Shown here piece by piece: positions 35,756 through 43,287 of a stretch of 62,452 nucleotides of DNA. The translations under genes and the position numbers were made by a program. Origin of the DNA: an uncultured Dysgonomonas sp. (GTDB lineage Bacteria; Bacteroidota; Bacteroidia; Bacteroidales; Dysgonomonadaceae). The stretch spans positions 1 through 62,452 of the forward strand of contig CALKIV010000091.1 in the NCBI GenBank assembly GCA_937995835.1, read 5' to 3'. The notes under the pieces were generated by a model that had not been told where the DNA came from, did not search any database, and saw only the letters and a list, made by a program, of their open reading frames with translations. Position 1 is the stretch's first letter. The number at the start of each line of letters is the position of its first letter.

Positions 35756-38478
35756 TCCCAAGCTGGGTCATAAGAGCTACTTCTACCTTTGAACTCATGT
35801 TTCAAGTCTTGTAGAATAGATGAGCTTGCTCTCAGAGATACATAGTAGCTCTTGAACGGACCAACTGGGGTGAAGTTTGCAGATATACTCCAGCAGTGCA
35901 GGTTACGTGTCAACGAGCAAGACATGTGAGGTATCTTGTTGGTATCGAAGTCGTAACTGCCATAGAAGTTGAAGCTCCAGTTTTTAGTTGGTTGTAAGCT
36001 ACCATTAAAACTTAAAGTGTGGCTCAACTTCATTTTATATTCTTTGGTCAATGCGTCGAAACGGGTTCTGTCGTAAGCGTAATTCATGGAATAGCTAAAG
36101 CCTAAACTCCAGTTTATATTATTCACGAGATAGCCGTCTGAATCATATTCAGAAGAATCTTTCTGCTTCTCGGCTGAGTGCCTACTTCCTTTTCCTTCAG
36201 ATTTGTCTTCAGTATTTTCTTCTTCTCCCTTCTCTTTCTTTTTGTCTTTTCCAAACCATTTGTTAAAGGTGTCTTGATTGATGCTCGGAGAAATGGAATA
36301 CCCTGTTTGCATTAGTCTAGCGAAGCCTTTTCCACTTTGTCCCATACGCATTTTGTCTACACGCTGTAACGAGCGATGAGTATCATCTGCAAAGTCATAG
36401 GTGTATAAATCGTACGTGGCATTCAGATTCACTGTTAGTGACTTGCTAAGCTTCAAACGTAAGTTGACTGAAGGGTCACTCCATCTGAAGGCATCTGCTT
36501 GCGTGTTATATGAAAAACTGATTCCTAGATTGTCGATCAGGCTTATTTTTTTGTGATCTAATGAGTCGCTTTCCCAAGGAATTTTCATTTCAATGTTGTT
36601 TTGGAAATTGAAATTCACAGTACCTTGAGCTCCTCTACCCGGAACGCCAAATTGCATTCCCTGATAGGGGGAAACGTAATACTCTTTCTTCATCTTTTTC
36701 CCCGTATCGTATCCGTAAAGGGTTTCCCAATAGCCCCATGACGAGTCTCCAAAGTCGGGAGCATAGTTCAGACTAACACTTGGAGTGAATACGTGTCTGA
36801 TCTTTGTAGATTGAGAAAATAAAGGGGTGTAGAAACCATATAGTTTAGTTTGGAAACCAAGAGAAGCACTAAAATCGAAGACGCGATAGAAACCTCGTTT
36901 TTCATCCGATATTTGAGCTTGGCCATTTACAATCTTGTGTTCATATTTTCTAGTATACCATCGTTCTTTATATTGCACCGAAGGGGTAATGTTAAGATGG
37001 TCGAATAGGCTAAATGTAGCAGAAACGGGAATGGAGTGTTGCATACCATTGTCCCAGTTTGTGAAGCCTAGCGATAGATTATCTTCGGTGGTGGAGATGC
37101 TGTTTCTAAGGTCTCCTGTATAACTCAACTGTATTTTTTCGTACCATTTTTCAGCACCAACAGCTTCTTTTCGTTTAAAGGGAAATACCCTCGACATGGA
37201 AACTACCGCATTGGGTAGTGTAACATTCATCGCTTTGGTTTTTGATGTTTGATTGACACTAGCCGAACCGGTGATGCTCCACGGAGAGTTTGGAAAACGT
37301 TGGTTGAAAGAGATACTCGATGCTTTGGTGTTCTCTGTCGATACAGGTCTATAACCATTGTCCAAATTATTTCTGTTGTAGCTTTGAGTCGTAAAATTCA
37401 CATTGGCGCTAAATGTTCTAAACATATTTGCTTTAGGGTCTTGTGAATGTGTCCAAGCTATTTGTAAGTCCTTGCTTACTCTATAATCATTTGGTATGTC
37501 TTTGTCTCCATATTTAGAGACTTGATAACCGACATTGAAATTTCCATTGTACTTATATCTCTTGCGGTAAGTGGATTGCCCGTTTAATGCCCATGACCCT
37601 TTGGTGTAGATGGTACCTGTCAATCTCAAATCAAAATAGTCATTGAATGCAAAATAATATCCTCCATCATGCAGGTTGAACCCTCTGTCCATTTCATCTC
37701 CATACGACGGTAGTATTACTCCTGAAGAATATTTATCGGAGAATGGGAAAAAACCAAAAGGAAGTCCAATGAAAGGAATATGCAATCCTTCGATCACTAG
37801 ATATGCCGGTCCGGTCACTACATTTTTCTTCGGTTGCACTTTAGCTTTTGTCAGCGCTAGGTAGAAGTGTGGGTGATCGTGTTGATCGCAAGTAGTATAT
37901 TTTCCTTCTTTCATAAAGAAAGATTTGTCTTCATTCATCTTGGTGTTCACTGCCACTACGTAACCTTCGCCTTGTTCTGTTACCAGATGTTGACTAAAAC
38001 CTTTCTTCGTTTTGAAGTTGTATCTCATTGTTTTGGTTTCGTAGTCAGATCCTCCATCACTGAAGATAGGGTATCCAAACTCTTCACCAATAGAGTCTAA
38101 AGCATATTTGGCTTCAACCACGCTGCTGTCCATATTGATGGAAATGATTTCACCAGTCAGTTTGATTGGTTCGTAATTGACCTCAGCACTACCAAATAGA
38201 TATGCCCAATTGCCTTGGGTCATAATCAACGAGTCGTTTGATTTGTAATCAACAATTGCTTCTAAAGGGGGCTTCTTGGCTGGAATAGAATCCCTAATGG
38301 CTAAGCTGTCAGTAGGAAGTAATATCGAATCTTTAGAGGCAGAGATAATGCTGTCGGTAGACAGATTGTTACTCTGAGGTAGATTTTGAGAAAATGCCAT
38401 GTTACGATGAGTGCCCCAAAATGGTATTGAGAACAATATAAATAGGCATATATATGCAAAAGTACGACCTTTCCTCAT
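35752..38478 (-). CDS. lptD: LptD-like outer-membrane lipopolysaccharide assembly protein
   Basis: A 908-residue protein expected to insert LPS into the outer leaflet together with LptE. An N-terminal signal region (1-31) precedes a low-complexity Ser/Asp segment and an OstA-like beta-jellyroll (YLFGSAEVNYEPIKLTGE), the periplasmic slot that receives LPS. A conserved stretch GLHIPFIGLPFGFFPFSD leads into a large beta barrel. The Cys pattern of the proteobacterial LptD is not seen, as is usual in Bacteroidetes. Near residues 735-775 is a highly charged insertion (KDKKKEKGEEENTEDKSEG), probably a flexible loop. It is monocistronic with a promoter candidate 22-30 bases upstream. Confidence 0.88.
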   Translation of the reverse strand: MRKGRTFAYICLFILFSIPFWGTHRNMAFSQNLPQSNNLSTDSIISASKDSILLPTDSLAIRDSIPAKKPPLEAIVDYKSNDSLIMTQGNWAYLFGSAEVNYEPIKLTGEIISINMDSSVVEAKYALDSIGEEFGYPIFSDGGSDYETKTMRYNFKTKKGFSQHLVTEQGEGYVVAVNTKMNEDKSFFMKEGKYTTCDQHDHPHFYLALTKAKVQPKKNVVTGPAYLVIEGLHIPFIGLPFGFFPFSDKYSSGVILPSYGDEMDRGFNLHDGGYYFAFNDYFDLRLTGTIYTKGSWALNGQSTYRKRYKYNGNFNVGYQVSKYGDKDIPNDYRVSKDLQIAWTHSQDPKANMFRTFSANVNFTTQSYNRNNLDNGYRPVSTENTKASSISFNQRFPNSPWSITGSASVNQTSKTKAMNVTLPNAVVSMSRVFPFKRKEAVGAEKWYEKIQLSYTGDLRNSISTTEDNLSLGFTNWDNGMQHSIPVSATFSLFDHLNITPSVQYKERWYTRKYEHKIVNGQAQISDEKRGFYRVFDFSASLGFQTKLYGFYTPLFSQSTKIRHVFTPSVSLNYAPDFGDSSWGYWETLYGYDTGKKMKKEYYVSPYQGMQFGVPGRGAQGTVNFNFQNNIEMKIPWESDSLDHKKISLIDNLGISFSYNTQADAFRWSDPSVNLRLKLSKSLTVNLNATYDLYTYDFADDTHRSLQRVDKMRMGQSGKGFARLMQTGYSISPSINQDTFNKWFGKDKKKEKGEEENTEDKSEGKGSRHSAEKQKDSSEYDSDGYLVNNINWSLGFSYSMNYAYDRTRFDALTKEYKMKLSHTLSFNGSLQPTKNWSFNFYGSYDFDTNKIPHMSCSLTRNLHCWSISANFTPVGPFKSYYVSLRASSSILQDLKHEFKGRSSSYDPAWD

Positions 38479-38500
38479 CTAAGTATTTGTAATTTGTTCG

Positions 38501-38508
38501 CAAAGCTA
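38501..38508 (-). promoter_or_regulatory. Candidate -7 element of lptD
   Basis: Minus-strand TAGCTTTG is an exact TAnnTTTG match, 22 bases upstream of the lptD start, predicting a short leader. No -33 match at standard spacing. Confidence 0.45.
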
Positions 38509-38670
38509 ATGAATAAAACACTATTGAGTAATATGAATAATCAAAAAATGCTTAAAAATAGCTTAATGTATCTCTATGATATTTGATAAATAAAGCAAAA
38601 TAAAAAGATTAAAGACCATCTATAGTGAAATAAATGTAATCTAAGATTTTATTTATAAGAAAGAATCAAT

Positions 38671-38678
38671 TATTTTTG
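38671..38678 (+). promoter_or_regulatory. Candidate -7 element of the TPR protein gene
   Basis: TATTTTTG fits TAnnTTTG, 44 bases before ATG 38723. The -33 position is only T-rich. Confidence 0.4.
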
Positions 38679-38722
38679 TCGCAGTAATTCAACGAGATCT
38701 AAAATATTAAGAAAAATAAGAA

Positions 38723-39427
38723 ATGTCTTCAAACAAAAGAAAAGGTGAATCTCAACAACCAAATGAGTGGGAGAAAATAGATCAGGCAGTAGGGCAATCG
38801 GGTCAGTTCGTGGATAAGAATCTGAACAAAATCCTTATTACTGTTGCTGTTCTTATAGTTGTGGTTTGTGGATACTTGGCATATAGCCATTTTGTAGCCG
38901 CTCCAAAAAATCAAAAAGCACAAGAGGCAATGTTCCAAGGTGAAAACTACTTTAGAATAGGTGAAGATTCTCTAGCTCTTTATGGAGATGGCAGAGGCTT
39001 TATCGGATTTGAAGGTGTGATCGACGAATATGGCTCAACAAAGGCTGGTAATGCAGCTAGACTTTATGCTGCTATCAGTTATGCTAGACTAGGAAAGTAT
39101 GATCAAGCATTAAGTTATGCAAAATCATTTAGCTCGGATGATAAAATCCTTCAATACCTAGCTCAAGGTACTATTGGTGATTGCTTAGTGAATACAGACA
39201 AGATGGAAGAAGCTCTTCCTTATTTCCTAAAGGCAGCTAAAGGAGTAGATAATATGGTGCAAAGCCCTATCATGTACAAGAAAGCCGGCTTGATTTATAG
39301 AGAGCTAGGTCAGCATGACAAAGTGATTGAAGTATTCTCAATCATTAAAAATAACTATATGAATTCGCCATACGCAAAAGAAGCGGATAAATATATAGAG
39401 GAAGCTAAACTACAAAAAGGGGCATAA
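38723..39427 (+). CDS. TPR-containing inner-membrane protein (YfgM-like)
   Basis: A 234-residue protein with a cytoplasmic N-terminus of about 35 residues, one membrane helix (ILITVAVLIVVVCGYLAY), and a soluble C-terminal part made of tetratricopeptide-type repeats (AGNAARLYAAISYARLGKYD and PIMYKKAGLIYRELGQHDK). The arrangement resembles YfgM, an accessory factor of the Sec translocon and outer-membrane biogenesis, and it lies divergent from lptD. The function in Bacteroidales is not established, and the resemblance could be only general TPR similarity. A terminator follows directly. Confidence 0.8.
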   Translation: MSSNKRKGESQQPNEWEKIDQAVGQSGQFVDKNLNKILITVAVLIVVVCGYLAYSHFVAAPKNQKAQEAMFQGENYFRIGEDSLALYGDGRGFIGFEGVIDEYGSTKAGNAARLYAAISYARLGKYDQALSYAKSFSSDDKILQYLAQGTIGDCLVNTDKMEEALPYFLKAAKGVDNMVQSPIMYKKAGLIYRELGQHDKVIEVFSIIKNNYMNSPYAKEADKYIEEAKLQKGA

Positions 39428-39450
39428 ATCCTTTTCTGACAAAATAAATG

Positions 39451-39484
39451 ATAGCCAGCCTCACACAGGGGTTGGCTATTTTTC
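39451..39484 (+). terminator. Rho-independent terminator
   Basis: A 10-bp stem (ATAGCCAGCC / GGTTGGCTAT, one G-T pair) with a run of five T, after the TPR gene. Confidence 0.8.
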
Positions 39485-39502
39485 TTGAAAAACACATTGA
39501 AT

Positions 39503-40015
39503 ATGAATTACCAATATACCCAAAAGGACTTAAAGATTCTAAAAGAAGAGTTGTCGCCAGGGATTGCTTTCTTTTTGCTGATCTTTGGAGGTAGTTTGAT
39601 GACTATGCTCTATTTCATTGTAGGGAAAGAACCTTACTATGTGGAGTATGCAACTCTTTCGGCCACTTTAGGGCTTCCTCTTGCTCTACTGGTCTTCTAC
39701 TTGGTGAATAGGTCTGTGATAAAAGATTTAAAAGAGCAAGAAGTGAAAGTATTGGTAGCTATTATTGTTTTCAAAAAGATAAAGTTAGACTATGAGGCTG
39801 GTAGTGGAGCACTGTTTATTCCCGTTTTGGGGCATCTGTTTCCTAAACAATATGGAACAACAATGCGTCCATTTACCACTAACATTTTTCATTTAGACAA
39901 TGGCTATGTGCTAAAAGTGGACAAGGAGACTTATAATGCTTATGAGATAGGTGACAGTGTAAATGTGCTATATTCAAGGAGGTCAGAGGTTTTCTTGAGA
40001 GTGGTGGAGGGCTAA
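39503..40015 (+). CDS. Membrane protein of unknown function
   Basis: A 170-residue protein starting at ATG 39503 (MNYQYTQKDL); the alternative at 39485 would need TTG. Two membrane helices lie near residues 19-42 (IAFFLLIFGGSLMTMLYFIV) and 49-70. They are followed by a soluble C-terminal part of about 95 residues with beta-strand character (DNGYVLKVDKETYNAY, GDSVNVLYSRRSEVF). The tail resembles the small beta-barrel seen in many membrane-anchored accessory proteins, but I do not recognise the family. No operon partner is evident; the next gene begins 117 bases on. Confidence 0.7.
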   Translation: MNYQYTQKDLKILKEELSPGIAFFLLIFGGSLMTMLYFIVGKEPYYVEYATLSATLGLPLALLVFYLVNRSVIKDLKEQEVKVLVAIIVFKKIKLDYEAGSGALFIPVLGHLFPKQYGTTMRPFTTNIFHLDNGYVLKVDKETYNAYEIGDSVNVLYSRRSEVFLRVVEG

Positions 40016-40132
40016 TGGGGGGATGATTACTCAAACTCCACAACACTTATTTTAACAAAAATGACAAATACTCTTGTCTTTTTATCCGAAAAGGCTATAA
40101 TTGTATTTTGTTCAATCGAAAATTGACATACT

Positions 40133-41476
40133 ATGACTAGACACATCCTTTCATCCTTGCTGCTTTTAGTTCTGACTATGGGCGTTAAAGCTCAGTATAA
40201 AGATTACGACCTCAATGGTTATATCAATCCAGACTACCAAAGAAAGTCGTTGGATATAAATTTTAATTCTTCAGGACAATTTTATAAAAACAACACCACC
40301 ACAAATAACAATCTGAATGGAACTCTTGCTTTTTCTTATAATAAGACGAGGCTGTCGAGGAAGGTACAAGAGACTTTTAACATAGGTATGGTGACAAATG
40401 TCAATCAGGTGAGGTTTGATAGCCTTGATAATCAGAAGTCAAGAACCTATAATATAGGTGTGTTTTTAGATCAAAAGGCTCATTATTATATAGATGAAGA
40501 GCGTTTTGTGGAGATATCTCCTCGGCTGGTGGCAGGCTATAAATATAGCAAAGCAAAAAAAGCATCGGTAAATTACGATAATGTGAAAAATAATTATTTC
40601 AGAAGTGAACTAGAAGTTGACTTTGGAATTGGAAAAGGAAGGATAGAAAATGTAACTGATGCTCGTCAGGCTATTTATATTCTTGAAGAATTGCATAATA
40701 AAGGTATTCTGAAAAAGGATCTAAATGCTAATGAAATAAATGAGTTTGCTCGACAAATTTCGCTCGTGAAGAATAAACGGCATTTTGATGCTCGTGAAAA
40801 GGCAATTGAAGAATTGAGTTTTGTAAATAATTATTTGATTGCACATCATTACATTGATACTGTGAATACGGCTGATTACTTCTTGTCGCTGAATGACCTT
40901 TGGGGAAATGGAGATTTAGAGTCGCGTAAAGCAGGGCATAGATTCAAATTTGGTTTTGCTCCTACCTATATTTTCCTGCAAAATAATACTAGCTATCGAG
41001 ATAATTATGAGCCTAAAAACAATCTTGCAGACACAAAGTGGGGTGGGACCCTCTACCTCGACTATACAAATGAAAAACCTCTGGGGCTTAAATGGCAACG
41101 AAGCTATAACGTAGGCGTCAGAAATGGGCTTTATAGGTGGAGAAGTTTGGAGGCCAACCAATTTTTAATGAATATTTATGGTGAATTTGGTATGGGGTGT
41201 TTTGTAGATACCAGAACCTATGTGAAAGGAGCTATACAGCAAAATTTTTACTGGAATCATACTCCATACAGTCCCAAAGTAGAGAAAGAAGATGAGTTTA
41301 CTAGTGTCACGGCCTTGTCGATGAAAGGATATTATTTTATTTCGGCACAAATGAAAGTTTTTGGTGAATACAATTTATCTTATCGTTGCTCTCATTTTAG
41401 AACACAAAACAAAACGATCAACGACAAATATCCGGGTAGTAACTTTCAGTTAGGACTGACTTATTCTATATTTTAA
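40133..41476 (+). CDS. Predicted outer-membrane beta-barrel protein of unknown function
   Basis: A 447-residue exported protein (signal peptide 1-20, ending VKAQ). Its sequence alternates polar and aromatic residues in short stretches (LNGTLAFSYNKTRL, RFKFGFAPTYIFLQ, LGLKWQRSYNVGV) and ends SNFQLGLTYSIF, with the terminal Phe needed for barrel assembly. A helical, charged insert of about 80 residues (DARQAIYILEELHNKGILKK onward) interrupts the barrel and may be a periplasmic domain. No known family was recognised. It is not clearly in an operon. Confidence 0.72.
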   Translation: MTRHILSSLLLLVLTMGVKAQYKDYDLNGYINPDYQRKSLDINFNSSGQFYKNNTTTNNNLNGTLAFSYNKTRLSRKVQETFNIGMVTNVNQVRFDSLDNQKSRTYNIGVFLDQKAHYYIDEERFVEISPRLVAGYKYSKAKKASVNYDNVKNNYFRSELEVDFGIGKGRIENVTDARQAIYILEELHNKGILKKDLNANEINEFARQISLVKNKRHFDAREKAIEELSFVNNYLIAHHYIDTVNTADYFLSLNDLWGNGDLESRKAGHRFKFGFAPTYIFLQNNTSYRDNYEPKNNLADTKWGGTLYLDYTNEKPLGLKWQRSYNVGVRNGLYRWRSLEANQFLMNIYGEFGMGCFVDTRTYVKGAIQQNFYWNHTPYSPKVEKEDEFTSVTALSMKGYYFISAQMKVFGEYNLSYRCSHFRTQNKTINDKYPGSNFQLGLTYSIF

Positions 41477-41616
41477 GCTTTTTCTTTTTCAAATTATTAG
41501 AAAAATAAGTTCTAAAGTAGGATTTTTGAGAATAAAACCTTAGCTTAGAAATAGCTTTTTCAGACAACTTGAATCAGGAACTTCGTGTGCTGATTGAGGG
41601 GGCGAAATAGCATTGC

Positions 41617-41632
41617 TGACATATATATGTCA
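41617..41632. repeat. 16-base perfect palindrome upstream of the stress-membrane genes
   Basis: TGACATATATATGTCA is a perfect 16-base palindrome 29 bases before the GlsB-like start codon. Its length and position suit a dimeric repressor or activator site. No regulator can be assigned. Confidence 0.5.
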
Positions 41633-41661
41633 ATAGAGTGTTAACATAAAACAAAATCATT

Positions 41662-41922
41662 ATGGCAGGATTAGGATTCTTATGGTCAATTATAATCGGG
41701 CTACTGGCAGGTGCAATTGCAGGCTGGATAATGAAAGGAAAAGGTTCAGGGTTTTTATTAAACATCCTTTTAGGTCTGATTGGTAGTGTTGTAGGGGGCT
41801 GGGTATACGGTCTCTTAGGTGTAAGTTCTTCTGGAGGTAAATGGGGCGCATTGGTAATGTCAACGATAGGTGCTATTGTGTTATTGTTTGTAGTTTCCCT
41901 GTTTAGAGGCAAAAAAGACTAG
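41662..41922 (+). CDS. GlsB/YeaQ/YmgE-family stress membrane protein
   Basis: An 86-residue protein of three hydrophobic helices rich in glycine (IIIGLLAGAIAGWIMKGKG, LLGLIGSVVGGWVYGLLG, IGAIVLLFVVSLF) with the family-typical MKGKGSGFLLN segment. Members are transglycosylase-associated or general-stress membrane proteins of unknown mechanism. It is followed after 28 bases by a YtxH-like gene, and an MscS channel lies downstream, making an envelope-stress group. A palindrome at 41617 may control it. Confidence 0.9.
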   Translation: MAGLGFLWSIIIGLLAGAIAGWIMKGKGSGFLLNILLGLIGSVVGGWVYGLLGVSSSGGKWGALVMSTIGAIVLLFVVSLFRGKKD

Positions 41923-41950
41923 ATTTAAACAATTTAAAAATCAAACGATC

Positions 41951-42199
41951 ATGAATAGAAAAATAACTATTGGAGCAGTTGTTGTGGCTGCAGTCGGCTT
42001 AGGTTTTTTAATAAAAAAACTTTATGATGATGGATATCTAGATGATGCTGAATATAGATTGAGGAAATTGGCTTCACAATCGAAACGAAATATAAAAGAT
42101 CTAGTTTCTACTGGAGAGAATCAGTTAGAGTATCTGGGTGAAAGAGCAGATCAAGTGATCCAAAGAGGTAAAAGAGCAGTAGAAGATGTGCTTGAATAA
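41951..42199 (+). CDS. Small YtxH-like membrane-anchored protein
   Basis: An 82-residue protein with one N-terminal membrane helix (ITIGAVVVAAVGLGFLIKKL) followed by an amphipathic, highly charged helix (YRLRKLASQSKRNIKDL, ERADQVIQRGKRAVEDVLE). This plan fits YtxH-type general-stress proteins, which are thought to interact with membranes. It lies 28 bases after the GlsB-like gene and ends before a hairpin terminator, so the two probably form one transcript. Confidence 0.75.
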   Translation: MNRKITIGAVVVAAVGLGFLIKKLYDDGYLDDAEYRLRKLASQSKRNIKDLVSTGENQLEYLGERADQVIQRGKRAVEDVLE

Positions 42200-42229
42200 G
42201 CAGAGTGAAAATCTTCTCACTGATAATTT

Positions 42230-42285
42230 AAACTGTATTCATTGACTCTTTATGCAAAAAAGAATTCAAAGAATACAGTTTTTTC
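42230..42285 (+). terminator. Probable terminator after the YtxH-like gene
   Basis: An 11-bp stem (AAACTGTATTC / GAATACAGTTT) with a 30-base loop and a run of T at its 3' side. The long loop makes it less certain than the other terminators. Confidence 0.6.
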
Positions 42286-42369
42286 ATTTCCTTTGTGGTA
42301 AGCAACAGTCAAAAGTTGATTTATATTTAAGCTGAAAGTCTTAAAAACCACAAAATAAAAATAACAGTT

Positions 42370-43203
42370 ATGAGTTTATTATTACAGGTCGATACTCTGT
42401 CACAAGGGGAGGCGATGATAGAAAACTTGCTAAGCGAAGGAGTTCAGTTTGGACTCGCAATCCTAAAAGCGCTTTTAATCTTTATCATAGGACGCTATAT
42501 TATAAAGTTTATCAGCAAGTTGGTAAAGAATGTGCTAGTGAAAAGGGGAGTAGATCCTTCTGTGCGTTCGTTTTTAAATAGTTTGCTTAATGTGATCTTG
42601 ATGATTCTCTTGATCATCTCTGTGATTGGGGCATTAGGTGTTCAGACTACCTCGTTTGCAGCTTTACTGGCCTCAGCTGGGGTCGCAATCGGTATGGCAT
42701 TAAGTGGCAATTTATCTAACTTTGCAGGTGGGTTGATCATCTTGATATTCAAGCCGTATAAAGTAGGAGATTTTATTTCGGTATCAGAGGGAAGTGGTAC
42801 AGTAGCCGAAATACAGATTTTTCACACAGTGATAAATACTTCCGAAAATTTGAGAATGTATATTCCAAATGGTTCGCTGAGCAGTGGATATATTAATAAC
42901 TATAACATTGAAAAACGGAGAATAGAATGGATGATTGGCATCGATTATGGTGAAGATTTTGATAAAGTGAAAGCGACAATTCTTGAAATCTTGGCGCAAG
43001 ATGATCGCATCCTTCCTGAGCCTCTTCCGTTGATTGAGCTTCATACTTTAGATGCCAGTAGTGTGAATGTGGTGGTGAGGGTATGGGCGCCTGCTTCTGA
43101 CTATTGGGGCGTTTATTTTAATATCAACCAAAAGATATATAAAACATTTAATGAGAAAGGGATCAATTTCCCTTATCCTCAGCTTACTGTGCATCAAGGG
43201 TAA
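42370..43203 (+). CDS. MscS-family small-conductance mechanosensitive channel
   Basis: A 277-residue inner-membrane channel that opens under membrane tension to protect against osmotic downshock. Three N-terminal helices are visible; the third is the pore helix (ASAGVAIGMALSGNLSNFAG), with the Gly/Ala packing pattern and the kink region of MscS. The beta domain follows (FKPYKVGDFI, IYNP-like MYIPNGSLSSGYINNY), and the C-terminal alpha/beta vestibule domain ends LTVHQG. Length is close to E. coli MscS. It is followed by a bidirectional terminator. Confidence 0.95.
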   Translation: MSLLLQVDTLSQGEAMIENLLSEGVQFGLAILKALLIFIIGRYIIKFISKLVKNVLVKRGVDPSVRSFLNSLLNVILMILLIISVIGALGVQTTSFAALLASAGVAIGMALSGNLSNFAGGLIILIFKPYKVGDFISVSEGSGTVAEIQIFHTVINTSENLRMYIPNGSLSSGYINNYNIEKRRIEWMIGIDYGEDFDKVKATILEILAQDDRILPEPLPLIELHTLDASSVNVVVRVWAPASDYWGVYFNINQKIYKTFNEKGINFPYPQLTVHQG

Positions 43204-43231
43204 ATCAAAGAGTACTCTTGCAGCAGATAAA

Positions 43232-43270
43232 AACAAAAAGGTCGAACAAACAGCGTTCGACCTTTTTGTT
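43232..43270. terminator. Bidirectional terminator between MscS and TonB receptor genes
   Basis: A 16-bp perfect stem (AAAAAGGTCGAAC / GTTCGACCTTTTT core) with a 7-base loop. It lies between convergent genes and has A- and T-tracts for both directions. Confidence 0.9.
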
Positions 43271-43287
43271 TTATGCTTGATATTGTT

